Shown here piece by piece: positions 18,243 to 26,473 of a stretch of 58,729 bases of DNA (position 1 is its first letter; each line of letters begins with the position of its first letter). Under the pieces are notes generated by a model. That model was not told the DNA's origin. It made no database searches and saw nothing but the letters and a program-made list of their open reading frames with translations. The position numbers and the translations under genes are program-made. The DNA is from Scalindua sp964437425 (GTDB lineage: Bacteria; Planctomycetota; Brocadiia; Brocadiales; Scalinduaceae), in the NCBI GenBank assembly GCA_964437425.1, contig CAYTGO010000016.1:1-58729 (forward strand), given 5' to 3'.

Positions 18243-20189
18243 TTGTCACAAAAAATACTAGAAAAAATTGACTCCCCAAAAGATCTGCAAAAACTGGACA
18301 ACGAAGATTTGGCGGTTTTAGCACAGGAGATAAGGAATGTAATAATAGATGTTGTTTCTACAAATCCTGGTCACTTGGCTTCTAATCTGGGAGTAGTTGA
18401 GCTTACAATTGCACTGCATCGCTCGTTCGATCTTCTCAAGGACAAGTTAATCTGGGACGTTGGACATCAAACGTATGTACACAAGTTGCTGACAGGAAGG
18501 AGAAAGGAATTTCCTACTTTAAGGCAATATAAAGGACTAAGCGGTTTTCCTGATCCTAAGGAAAGTGAATATGACCCATTTGTTTGTGGCCATAGCGGAC
18601 ATGCAATCTCTGCCGCTCTCGGCATTTCTTGTGCTGATAAAATAAAAGGTATTGATGGCAGGAAAGCCATTGCTATTGTTGGAGACGCTGCAATTGGTGC
18701 AGGAATGTCACTTGAAGCACTCAACCACGCCGGACATTTAAAAAGGAACCTGATCGTAATCCTTAATGACAATAAAATGGCAATCTCCGGTACGATTGGG
18801 GCGATATCAAAACATCTAAACAAAATCCGAACCTCACCACTTTACACAGATTTCAAAAAAGAAGTCCGCCATGTACTGCACTCATTACCCATCGTTGGCA
18901 AACGGATGGAACACTCAATCGAACACATTGCTGAAGCACTAAAACGGGAAATCACTCCGGGACAGATTTTTGTGGATCTGGGGTTTGACTACTTTGGCCC
19001 AATTGATGGACACAGTATTGAGACACTGACCGATATTTTTAATAATATTAAGAATGTAGAGGGCCCTATATTACTTCATGTAATCACGGAAAAAGGTAAA
19101 GGTTTTCACCCTGCTTCAGAAAATCCAGCCCGTTTTCACAGTGCTGGTAATTACCAGATGCAGAACGGAAAAATGAAGGAGAAACCAAAGGATCCAAAAC
19201 AGATCAGTTATACAAAAGTATTTGGCGATACTATGATTGAACTCGCTGAGTCTAATAAAGATATAGTGGCAATCACCGCCGCAATGCCGGACGGAACAGG
19301 CCTTGATGCATTTGGCAAAAAATTTCCGGACAGATATATTGATGTGGGAATTTGCGAACAACATGCTATTGGATTGGCAAATGGATTAGTATCAGCAGGA
19401 ATGAAACCTGTGGCAGCAATATATTCAACATTCCTGCAACGCGCATATGATCAGGTCTTTCATGATATGTGCTTACAAAATAATGGTATTTTACTTGCAC
19501 TGGACAGAGCCGGAATTGTTGGGAATGACGGCCCCACCCATAATGGTGTCTTTGACATAGCTTATCTGAGACATTTACCGGAGATTATTTTAATGGCCCC
19601 AAAAGACGGTGCTGAATTAAAAGCAATGCTACATATGGCAATATCGCTTGATACACCGGCTGCCATACGCTATCCAAGGGCAAATATACCGGAAGACAGC
19701 ATTAATAATGATTGTAAACCTATTGAAATGGGGAAAGGTGAAATCTTGAGAGAAGGCCAGGACGGGGCAATAATTGCATATGGCGCAATGGTGTATCCAT
19801 CTCTGGAATGTGCACGTATGCTCATGGAGAAAGGGATTGATGTTACCGTCGTAAACGCCCGGTTTGCCAAACCTCTTGACGAAAAGCTAATATTAAAAAC
19901 TGTAAAGAATCACCAAATAGTTATTACGGTAGAGGACCATGCTGAGGTTGGAGGATTTGGTTCGGCAATTCTGGAACTACTGGTAGACAAAGGTGCTAAT
20001 ACTAAAAATATTCACAAAATGGGAATCCCGGACAAATTCATTGAACAGGGTTCTCGCGATATTATCTTAAAGACGCTCGATCTAAACGCAGAGGGTATCT
20101 ATAAGAACTTTATTTCCGCCTGGAACACGACAGGTCATGCTGATATCAAAAAGAAGGAAGAGTATAATAAGGCCTCTAATTTGATATGA
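18243..20189 (+). CDS. dxs: 1-deoxy-D-xylulose-5-phosphate synthase
   Basis: This thiamine-diphosphate enzyme condenses pyruvate and glyceraldehyde-3-phosphate, the first step of the MEP isoprenoid route. It has 648 residues, slightly longer than the usual 620-640. The start is TTG, chosen because AGGAAAG lies 7 bases upstream and the N-terminus aligns with family members. Motifs include VGDAAIGAGMSLEALNHAG (cofactor), GHSGHAISAALG, and GNDGPTHNGVFDIAYL in the pyrimidine domain. Its end overlaps nadK by 4 bases (ATGA), so they share a transcript. Confidence 0.97.
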   Translation: MSQKILEKIDSPKDLQKLDNEDLAVLAQEIRNVIIDVVSTNPGHLASNLGVVELTIALHRSFDLLKDKLIWDVGHQTYVHKLLTGRRKEFPTLRQYKGLSGFPDPKESEYDPFVCGHSGHAISAALGISCADKIKGIDGRKAIAIVGDAAIGAGMSLEALNHAGHLKRNLIVILNDNKMAISGTIGAISKHLNKIRTSPLYTDFKKEVRHVLHSLPIVGKRMEHSIEHIAEALKREITPGQIFVDLGFDYFGPIDGHSIETLTDIFNNIKNVEGPILLHVITEKGKGFHPASENPARFHSAGNYQMQNGKMKEKPKDPKQISYTKVFGDTMIELAESNKDIVAITAAMPDGTGLDAFGKKFPDRYIDVGICEQHAIGLANGLVSAGMKPVAAIYSTFLQRAYDQVFHDMCLQNNGILLALDRAGIVGNDGPTHNGVFDIAYLRHLPEIILMAPKDGAELKAMLHMAISLDTPAAIRYPRANIPEDSINNDCKPIEMGKGEILREGQDGAIIAYGAMVYPSLECARMLMEKGIDVTVVNARFAKPLDEKLILKTVKNHQIVITVEDHAEVGGFGSAILELLVDKGANTKNIHKMGIPDKFIEQGSRDIILKTLDLNAEGIYKNFISAWNTTGHADIKKKEEYNKASNLI

Positions 20190-21028
20190 AAAAAATTATA
20201 CTCCTGGGCGATATAAGCAAAAAAAAAATAAGAGAAACAATAACAGAACTCGAACCCCTGTTTCGTAAAAAATCACATCTTTCAGTAATCGATATTTCCA
20301 ATGAAGACGAGCTAAAAAACGTAACCGCTGATTTCGTTTTCGTCTTCGGCGGAGACGGTACAATCCTGTCAGCAAGTAGAAAGCTAAATGACAAGCAGAT
20401 TCCCTTAATTGGTGTACATTTGGGAAAATTTGGATTTCTGGCAGAACTCACATTACAAGATATCAATGATTCTCTGGAAAGAATTTGTTCCGGTAAATAC
20501 GTTATATCGCAAAGGATGTTGTTGACATGCAAGGTAATTCGTTCCAAACAGACAGTTCATGAAACTGTTGGGTTAAACGATGCTGTAATTTCCAGAACAT
20601 CTTTATCAAGATTAATTTCAATTAAACTATATGTAGATGAAAAAAGAGTCGCCACATATAGCTGCGATGGACTAATCGTATCGACTCCTGCAGGGACAAC
20701 AGCGCATTCACTATCTGCCGGTGGCCCAATTGTTACGCCTGAGATGGAAGCTTTTGCCATCACGCCGATTTGCCCACACACACTTTCAAACCGCCCACTC
20801 GTCATCTCCGGTAATTCGAAAATTGAAATGGAACAAATTTCTGATTCTAAAGGAGTAGGTTTAACCGTAGATGGACAGGTATACTTTGACGTCAAAGCCG
20901 GAGATAGAATAGTTATTGAAAGAGCTGAGAAAAAACTGCAGTTAATTGACACACAAACAAGAACCTTTTATGATGTCCTGAGAGAAAAACTGAACTGGAG
21001 AGGGCAACCCGCTTATGATGTTAACTGA
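20186..21028 (+). CDS. nadK: NAD kinase
   Basis: This phosphorylates NAD to NADP. It has 280 residues. The nucleotide motif FGGDGTILSASR includes GGDG at residues 55-58. The second conserved block reads SCDGLIVSTPAGTTAHSLSAGGP, with the NAD-binding NDAV motif upstream. It overlaps dxs by 4 bases and the next gene, korA, by 14 bases, which suggests one transcript joining isoprenoid, NADP and 2-oxoacid metabolism. Confidence 0.96.
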   Translation: MKKIILLGDISKKKIRETITELEPLFRKKSHLSVIDISNEDELKNVTADFVFVFGGDGTILSASRKLNDKQIPLIGVHLGKFGFLAELTLQDINDSLERICSGKYVISQRMLLTCKVIRSKQTVHETVGLNDAVISRTSLSRLISIKLYVDEKRVATYSCDGLIVSTPAGTTAHSLSAGGPIVTPEMEAFAITPICPHTLSNRPLVISGNSKIEMEQISDSKGVGLTVDGQVYFDVKAGDRIVIERAEKKLQLIDTQTRTFYDVLREKLNWRGQPAYDVN

Positions 21029-22109
21029 CGAGAACAAAAAATATCTCCTGACCGGTAATGAAGCATGTGCTGAAGCCGCAATACAGGCCGGCTGCAGATT
21101 CTATTATGGATATCCGATTACGCCGCAAAACGAGATTCTAACGCATATGGCAATCAGGATGCCACAAGTAGGCGGCACATGTATCCAGGTTGAGAGTGAA
21201 CTCGCTGCCATAAACATGGTACACGGAAGTGCTGCTGCAGGCGCGAGGGCAATGACATCCTCATCAGGTCCCGGTATCAGTCTCAAGCAGGAAGGTATAT
21301 CCTATCTGGCCGGAAGCGAACTCCCATGCGTTATAGTTAATGTACAGCGCGGTGGACCTGGCCTGGGAGATATCTCTCCTTCCCAGGCTGACTATTTCCA
21401 AGCTGTTAAGGGTGGCGGACATGGGGATTACTACACTATAGTACTTGCGCCTGGCTCAGTACAAGAGGCTGCTGACCTGGTTTACGATGCTTTTGATTTG
21501 GCCGATACTTACAGAAGCCCGGTAATGATTCTGGGAGATGCTCAATTAGGCCAGATGATGGAAGCAGTTGTCTTTAACAAGAAATGTGAACCGGGTTCAT
21601 TCAAAAAGGAGTGGGCACTTACCGGCGCAAACGGAAGAAAAAGAAATATAGTAAAATCCTTTTTTTCGGTACAGGGTGAACTCGAGGAGTTTAACGCTAA
21701 ACTACAGGAGAAGTTTAACCTGATTAAGAGTAAAGAGGTGCGCTACGAAGAAATTAATACTGAAAATGCAGATATTGTTCTAGTTGCATACGGCACATGC
21801 GCAAGGATATGTAAAGAAGTTATAATGAAAAATAAACTGCCGGATATAAAGGTAGGGTTACTAAGGCCTATTACACTGTGGCCATATCCATCTCAGGCAA
21901 TACAGGAGATTGCAGAAAAAGTACAGGCCATACTTACAGTAGAGATGAGTGCCGGTCAAATGGTAGAAGATGTAAAACTAAGTGTTTTGGGAAGATGTCC
22001 GGTGCATTTTTATGGAAGAACAGGTGGAGGCATTCCTTCTCCGAAAGACATCATCAAGAAAATTACCGAAGTGATGTCCGTCAAAGAAAAGACAACCTGT
22101 GTAACTTAG
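21015..22109 (+). CDS. korA: 2-oxoglutarate:ferredoxin oxidoreductase, alpha subunit
   Basis: This is the pyrimidine-binding and transketolase-C part of a 2-oxoacid:ferredoxin oxidoreductase. It has 364 residues. GNEACAEAAIQAGCRFYYGYPITPQNE at the N-terminus, SSGPGISLKQEG and NVQRGGPG are typical of KorA. The enzyme reversibly interconverts 2-oxoglutarate with succinyl-CoA and CO2, and is used in reductive TCA cycles or in oxidation. A 2-oxoisovalerate substrate cannot be excluded from sequence alone. It overlaps nadK by 14 bases. Confidence 0.93.
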   Translation: MMLTDENKKYLLTGNEACAEAAIQAGCRFYYGYPITPQNEILTHMAIRMPQVGGTCIQVESELAAINMVHGSAAAGARAMTSSSGPGISLKQEGISYLAGSELPCVIVNVQRGGPGLGDISPSQADYFQAVKGGGHGDYYTIVLAPGSVQEAADLVYDAFDLADTYRSPVMILGDAQLGQMMEAVVFNKKCEPGSFKKEWALTGANGRKRNIVKSFFSVQGELEEFNAKLQEKFNLIKSKEVRYEEINTENADIVLVAYGTCARICKEVIMKNKLPDIKVGLLRPITLWPYPSQAIQEIAEKVQAILTVEMSAGQMVEDVKLSVLGRCPVHFYGRTGGGIPSPKDIIKKITEVMSVKEKTTCVT

Positions 22110-22124
22110 GATTCTAATTCTGGA

Positions 22125-22144
22125 ATCCTCTCGAAAGAGAGGAT
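22125..22144. repeat. Perfect hairpin with GAAA loop between korA and korB
   Basis: ATCCTCTC pairs with GAGAGGAT around a GAAA tetraloop. It lies in the 122-base gap between korA and korB. No T-run follows, so it is more likely an mRNA processing or stability element, or a dispersed repeat, than a terminator. Downstream is an AT-rich repetitive stretch with several TCGAAA words. Confidence 0.6.
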
Positions 22145-22231
22145 GACCCTTACTGCCAGGCGGGTTAAAACTCGAAATAAGAATATCGAAATTCGAAACA
22201 AATCAGAAATTTAAATATTAAAAATTAAATT

Positions 22232-22978
22232 ATGGAAGCAGTATACAAAGCACCTGATACACTTATTGACATCCCAACGCATTACTGCCCCGGTTGCGGA
22301 CACGGTGTCATTCATAGATTAATCGCTGAAATAATTGACGAAAAAAAAATCAAGGGGGAAACCATTGGGATAGCACCTGTGGGATGCGCAGTCCTGGCCT
22401 ATAACTATCTGGACATAGACATGTGTGAAGCGGCACATGGACGTCCACCTGCGGTTGCCACCGGAATCAAACGGGTTCACCCCGATAAAGTTATCTTCTC
22501 TTACCAGGGAGACGGTGATCTCGCAGCAATTGGATTAGCAGAGATCATACATACTGCCAACCGAGGTGAAAATATCACAGTGATATTTGTAAATAATGCC
22601 GTTTATGGTATGACAAACGGACAGATGGCACCAACGACACTGCTAAATCAAAAAACACTGACTACACCTCAAGGACGTAGTGCACAGAACGATGGGGCGC
22701 CTCTGCGCATATGTGAACTTCTCTCAGTACTGGATGGAAGCCAGTTTGTCGCCAGGGCCTCAGTAACTTCACCAAAAAACATAATTAAAACAAAGCAATT
22801 TATAGAAAAAGGTTTTGAAACTCAAATGCAGAAAAAGGGATTTTCCCTGATAGAAATCCTCTCCCCATGTCCGGTCTATTGGCGCATGAACTCCGTTGAT
22901 TCAATAAAATTCATAGACGAAGAGATGGTTAAAACCTTTCCTCTGGGTATTTTCAAAGATTGGGAAAGTCAGAACTAG
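22232..22978 (+). CDS. korB: 2-oxoglutarate:ferredoxin oxidoreductase, beta subunit
   Basis: This is the thiamine-diphosphate-binding subunit, 248 residues. The Cys motif YCPGCGHGVIHR is at about residues 18-29. The cofactor motif GDGDLAAIGLAEIIHTANR and NNAVYGMTNGQMAPTT follow. It belongs with korA and korC. No ferredoxin-like delta subunit is encoded here, so a separate ferredoxin must accept the electrons. Confidence 0.95.
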   Translation: MEAVYKAPDTLIDIPTHYCPGCGHGVIHRLIAEIIDEKKIKGETIGIAPVGCAVLAYNYLDIDMCEAAHGRPPAVATGIKRVHPDKVIFSYQGDGDLAAIGLAEIIHTANRGENITVIFVNNAVYGMTNGQMAPTTLLNQKTLTTPQGRSAQNDGAPLRICELLSVLDGSQFVARASVTSPKNIIKTKQFIEKGFETQMQKKGFSLIEILSPCPVYWRMNSVDSIKFIDEEMVKTFPLGIFKDWESQN

Positions 22979-22992
22979 AAAGGTTCAATAAG

Positions 22993-23535
22993 ATGTCAGA
23001 CAAAGTTATATTAGCAGGATTGGGTGGACAGGGGATGATGCTCCTCGGCAGGCTGATAGCACAAGCCGTGATGCTGGAAGGAAAAAACGTAACCTTTTTC
23101 CCGTCGTATGGAACGGAAGTGCGGGGAGGAACAGCCTATTACCATCTGACAGTTTCAGATGAAGAAATTTATTCTCCAGTTATCGAAGAAGCAGATGCAC
23201 TCATTATGATGAACTACCCGTCCTACCTGAAGTTTAAAGATCTTCTCAAGCCGGACAGCATGCTCTTTGTAAACTCAACCATGATTGATAAAATAGACAA
23301 CGAAAAGAACATAGACGTTTTCAGAGTTCCCGCCACAAAAATCGCAAATGACATTGGAAACGTCGTGGCATCAAACATGGTTATGCTGGGAGCGTACAAC
23401 CAGGTAAAAAACCTCGTCTCCATTCCCATATTCCTCTCATGTCTTAAAAACGTCTTAAAAGGCAGAAAAGAGCCTTTCTTTGAGGTCAACAAATTAGCAA
23501 TAGAACGTGGAGCTGATTTCATAAAAAACTTCTGA
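22993..23535 (+). CDS. korC: 2-oxoglutarate:ferredoxin oxidoreductase, gamma subunit
   Basis: This is the CoA-interacting gamma subunit. The signature AGLGGQGMMLLGRLIAQA is near the N-terminus, followed by FFPSYGTEVRGGTAYY. I place the start at the ATG at 22993, preceded by AGAAAGG, because it leaves a natural 180-residue protein. An in-frame ATG at 22960 would add 11 residues and overlap korB. It is the last gene of the dxs-nadK-kor series. Confidence 0.95.
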   Translation: MSDKVILAGLGGQGMMLLGRLIAQAVMLEGKNVTFFPSYGTEVRGGTAYYHLTVSDEEIYSPVIEEADALIMMNYPSYLKFKDLLKPDSMLFVNSTMIDKIDNEKNIDVFRVPATKIANDIGNVVASNMVMLGAYNQVKNLVSIPIFLSCLKNVLKGRKEPFFEVNKLAIERGADFIKNF

Positions 23536-23750
23536 TTTTGCTTCTTTCTCTCTCCTTTATTTCAACGCAGAGTTCGCAGAGAACGCGAAGGTAAAGAATT
23601 AGACAGGATAACAAAATTGTAATGATTAATAACTAATGTCAAAGCTCAATATTAATGACTTTGACCACCATAACTTTAGCTCACTTTAGGCACTTTGATC
23701 TTTAGCTCACTTATTTATACTTTGCGTCTTCGCGGTGAACATTCTTTCTG

Positions 23751-24106
23751 CTTTTCAATTCTTTCCACTTCAACATTCAATATTCCTTGTTCGACATTCT
23801 CTTTTCCTTGTCTTTAACATCAGTGCCTATCCGTGTTAATCCGTGGCTAATGTCTCTTCTTCTTTTGCTTTTGCTTTTGCTTTTGTCTTTTACCTATATT
23901 TTTGTTTTTCTTTGCGCTCTTTGCGCCTTTGCGTTGAGATTTGTTTTTTTAGTGTCAATTCCTCACACGAAGTCACGAAGAACACAAAGTATCTAATCCC
24001 TGAATCCCTCAATTCTTACCTGTCCGCCAGTTTGATAGGCGGGAATTCCTCAATCTTTACCAAGTAAAACTCGTACCTGTTCTGTACCAACTCTTACCCT
24101 GTTGAC
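23751..24106 (+). repeat. Left copy of a long direct repeat flanking the RHS island
   Basis: The segment matches 32832-33116 nearly base for base in the same orientation, apart from three length differences. This copy carries two extra GCTTTT units near 23860-23885. It has an extra stretch containing the CCGCC...GGCGG hairpin near 23964-24055. It lacks the TCCTCGG...CCGGGGA hairpin found in the right copy. Both copies end at the same GTTGAC. Confidence 0.9.
24017..24045. repeat. CCGCC...GGCGG hairpin repeat, copy 1
   Basis: This 29-base unit begins TACCTGTCCGCC and ends GGCGGGAA. Its near-identical inverted copy is at 26264-26292 and a diverged copy is at 35964-35992. It is absent from the otherwise matching right direct repeat, where AATTC is followed directly by ACACCAAG. 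Confidence 0.8.
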
Positions 24107-24272
24107 ATTTGTCCTACAGCGATTATGCTTTCTGCCCAGTAAATGACTAAATATTTTAAATAGTGTAAAAAGCATTTACAAATGTGCTTGGAAGGTACAT
24201 TCACGAAATTGGCAGATAATCGAATAACCGTTGCAATATTAATATATGTTATTAAAGGAAGGAAGAAGCAAA

Positions 24273-25598
24273 ATGACTAAGCTAAAATCATCAATAATCA
24301 TCGTAATTATTACATTAGCAGTTGGCTTTTTTGTTACAAATAAAACTACTTTTGCTCAAGACGATGATACGGTACTCCTGCTTCATATGGACGGGGCAGA
24401 CGGCTCGACAACATTTACTGACGATTCCGGGCCTGCTCACTCTGCTGCTGCAATTGGCAATGCAAAGATATCAACTGCACAGAGTAAGTTTGGCGGTGCT
24501 TCTGTCTACTTTGATGGGAGTGGAGATTATCTGGCAGTTCCATATTCGGCTAATTTTAACTTTGGCAGTAGCGATTGGACAATTGATTATTGGGTGAACT
24601 TTTCAACATTGCCTGGACGGGATGCACAAATGGCTTGTGTTGCTCACTATGATAGTGGGACAAACGATAGAAGTTATCAAGTTTTTATACGAGATGCTGA
24701 TGGAGGTGGAAACTATGATATGATGATGGGTTATAGTACCAATGGTACTAACGTAATTAAAATTGACAGTGATGCTATTACAATATCTACAGGCACATGG
24801 TACCATTTCGCTTTTGTTCTAAGCGGGACAACATTAACCTTTTATCACGATGGTGTATCAAAGGGGTCGGTTACGCTATCTGCAACATTGCATAGTAGTT
24901 CAGCAGAGTTACAGATTGGACGCAATGGTGTTGGTGGAGGTTGGTATACGCATGGATATATGGACGAAGTCCGCGTTACCAAGGGCGTGGCGCGGTGGAC
25001 CTCTAATTTCACTCCTCCAACAGCGCCTTATGGAGACGATGATGGTGATGGGTACGCGGGCGATGACTGCGATGACAATGATTCCAGCATACATCCCGGT
25101 GCTACAGAGACGCCAAATGATGGAATAGACCAGGACTGTGATGGCAGCGATCTTGTTATTATATATGACAATTCACTTGACGCGGCAGATGGCACTCCGA
25201 CTGAAGCTGTATATGTAGATGATTCAGGAAACGTAGGTATTGGCACGGCCAGTCCCGGCATATACAAACTGGCCGTCAACGGCAAAATAAAGACAAAAGA
25301 AGTCGTTGTAGATTCGACAGGATGGTCGGACTTTGTTTTTAAGGACCATTATCCACTCATGCCGTTGTGGCAACTTGAGAAATACATCGCAAACAACAGA
25401 CACCTGCCGCAGATCCCATCTGCGATAGAAGTAGCAGAGAATGGCGTAAGTGTCGGTGACATGCAATCCAGACTCCTTCAGAAGATCGAAGAGTTGACTT
25501 TGTATATGATTAAATTGGAAAAGAGAACGAACTGGTTTGAACAAGAGAACGAGATGGTGAAAAAGGAAATGGCATATTTAAAAGGAAAGATGAATTAA
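24273..25598 (+). CDS. Secreted LamG-domain protein with MopE-type motif and tail-fibre-like C-terminus
   Basis: This is an exported 441-residue protein, with a signal peptide at residues 1-29 (cut near TFAQD). A LamG/concanavalin-like jellyroll spans about 32-250 (VLLLHMDGADGSTTFTD, then YMDEVRVTKGVARW). An acidic MopE-like metal-binding motif follows at about 255-292 (DDCDDND, then GIDQDCDGSD). A C-terminal module at 318-441 has GNVGIGTASP, LPQIPSA and then a coiled coil. This last module is common in Bacteroidetes-type surface and fibre proteins. I chose the ATG at 24273, which follows GGAAGGAAGAAG, over one 27 bases upstream. Likely role is surface adhesion or display next to the RHS protein. 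Confidence 0.82.
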   Translation: MTKLKSSIIIVIITLAVGFFVTNKTTFAQDDDTVLLLHMDGADGSTTFTDDSGPAHSAAAIGNAKISTAQSKFGGASVYFDGSGDYLAVPYSANFNFGSSDWTIDYWVNFSTLPGRDAQMACVAHYDSGTNDRSYQVFIRDADGGGNYDMMMGYSTNGTNVIKIDSDAITISTGTWYHFAFVLSGTTLTFYHDGVSKGSVTLSATLHSSSAELQIGRNGVGGGWYTHGYMDEVRVTKGVARWTSNFTPPTAPYGDDDGDGYAGDDCDDNDSSIHPGATETPNDGIDQDCDGSDLVIIYDNSLDAADGTPTEAVYVDDSGNVGIGTASPGIYKLAVNGKIKTKEVVVDSTGWSDFVFKDHYPLMPLWQLEKYIANNRHLPQIPSAIEVAENGVSVGDMQSRLLQKIEELTLYMIKLEKRTNWFEQENEMVKKEMAYLKGKMN

Positions 25599-25662
25599 TT
25601 AAAAACCATCGTTGCAGTTTATGCATTCTCAATCAAAATTATTATTAAAGAAAGGTACTGGA

Positions 25663-26208
25663 ATGAAAAGAAAATTCAATCTGTTTTTTGTCATCACCTT
25701 TGCATTCTTCTGCTTTATGCCCTTAAAGGTTTGTGTTCTGGAAGCAGAAACCTTTACTTACACGTATGATGATGTAGGTAATATGATTCTTAAAGATGGC
25801 GATGACGATGATAATGATGGGATCACTAATGCAGACGAGATTAGTTATGGTACAGATCCCCAAAATGAAGATTCAGATTACGATAACATGCCGGACGGGT
25901 GGGAAGTAGCGTATGGGCTGAATCCGCTCTCTGATGATGCGAACGTTGACCCTGATAATGATGGAGTATCTAATTACGATGAGTATATTGCAGGAACAAA
26001 TCCCAATATACCATATGATTTAGTCCTGGCAAATGAGACCATTTCAACCGGAACTGTAAATTATCAAGCGGAAAATTCAATAATAGCAGGGCCAGCATAT
26101 ATTGTAGAAAGTGGTGCTGATATTTCGTGTCAGGCAGGCAACATCATAATTCTTAAATCTGGTTTCACGGCAAGCGAAGGTTCACTATTCCATGCCTTTA
26201 TAGATTAA
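25663..26208 (+). CDS. Secreted thrombospondin-type-3 repeat protein with coathanger-like C-terminus
   Basis: This 181-residue exported protein has a signal at residues 1-28. Directly after it comes TYTYDDVGNM (33-41), which has the form of an RHS YD repeat. Calcium-type acidic repeats follow at about 43-115 (DDDDNDGITNADE, then DPDNDGVSNYDEY). The tail (123-181, GPAYIVESGADISCQAGN, then GFTASEGSLFHAFI) resembles the C-terminal three-coathanger stack found in surface proteins of Bacteroidetes and planctomycetes. The start at 25663 is preferred because AAAGG precedes it. It looks like a surface protein built partly from RHS sequence. Confidence 0.75.
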   Translation: MKRKFNLFFVITFAFFCFMPLKVCVLEAETFTYTYDDVGNMILKDGDDDDNDGITNADEISYGTDPQNEDSDYDNMPDGWEVAYGLNPLSDDANVDPDNDGVSNYDEYIAGTNPNIPYDLVLANETISTGTVNYQAENSIIAGPAYIVESGADISCQAGNIIILKSGFTASEGSLFHAFID

Positions 26209-26473
26209 AGTTAAAAAACAAATTTGGCCACGGATTCACACGGATTGAACACAGATTAAGGAATTCCCGCCTATCAAACTGGCGGACAGGTAAGAATTGA
26301 GGGATTAAAGAATTTATGATTTTGGCCATTTGAGCTTTGGCATTTAGATTTACTAACATTGGGCTTTTGAGCTGTATGTTTTTTCCTGAATTTCCTGCAT
26401 TCCTAAGAGGATAAAATTTTAAAAATGAAAACAATTCATAATTGTTAATTGAACATTAAAATAATGGAGATAA
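26209..26473. repeat. Intergenic repeats before the RHS gene
   Basis: No gene is seen. The stretch holds CCACGGATTCACACGGATT-type words (26227-26256), the inverted CCGCC...GGCGG hairpin at 26264-26292, and TTTGAGCTTTGGCATTTAG (26327-26346), which recurs near 32793. GGAGA lies before the RHS start. Confidence 0.65.
26264..26292. repeat. CCGCC...GGCGG hairpin repeat, copy 2 (inverted)
   Basis: This is the reverse complement of the unit at 24017-24045. The identity extends into flanking bases on both sides (AATTCCC before, AAGAATTGAGGGATT after), so the duplicated block is longer than the hairpin alone. Confidence 0.8.

Larger units (their letters stand above)
23536..24272. repeat. Repeat-rich intergenic region before the toxin island
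   Basis: This 737-base stretch holds no credible gene. It contains inverted TTAGCTCACTTTAG-type words around 23660-23716, CGAAG/CTTCG-rich words near 23565-23590 and 23721-23735, and the left copy of a long direct repeat. It also has a CCGCC...GGCGG hairpin. Short reading frames here translate repeats and have no protein character. The last 130 bases, AT-rich with GGAAGGAAG before the next ATG, are the likely leader of the LamG gene. Confidence 0.75.

Noticed and set aside
22960..22992. Upstream start for korC overlapping korB
   Set aside because: The ATG at 22993 has a better ribosome-binding site and gives the usual family N-terminus.
23787..24067. Short hydrophobic reading frames in the left direct repeat, with counterparts at 32868-33129
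   Set aside because: They translate repeat sequence with CTTTT runs, have no ribosome-binding sites and change frame between the copies.
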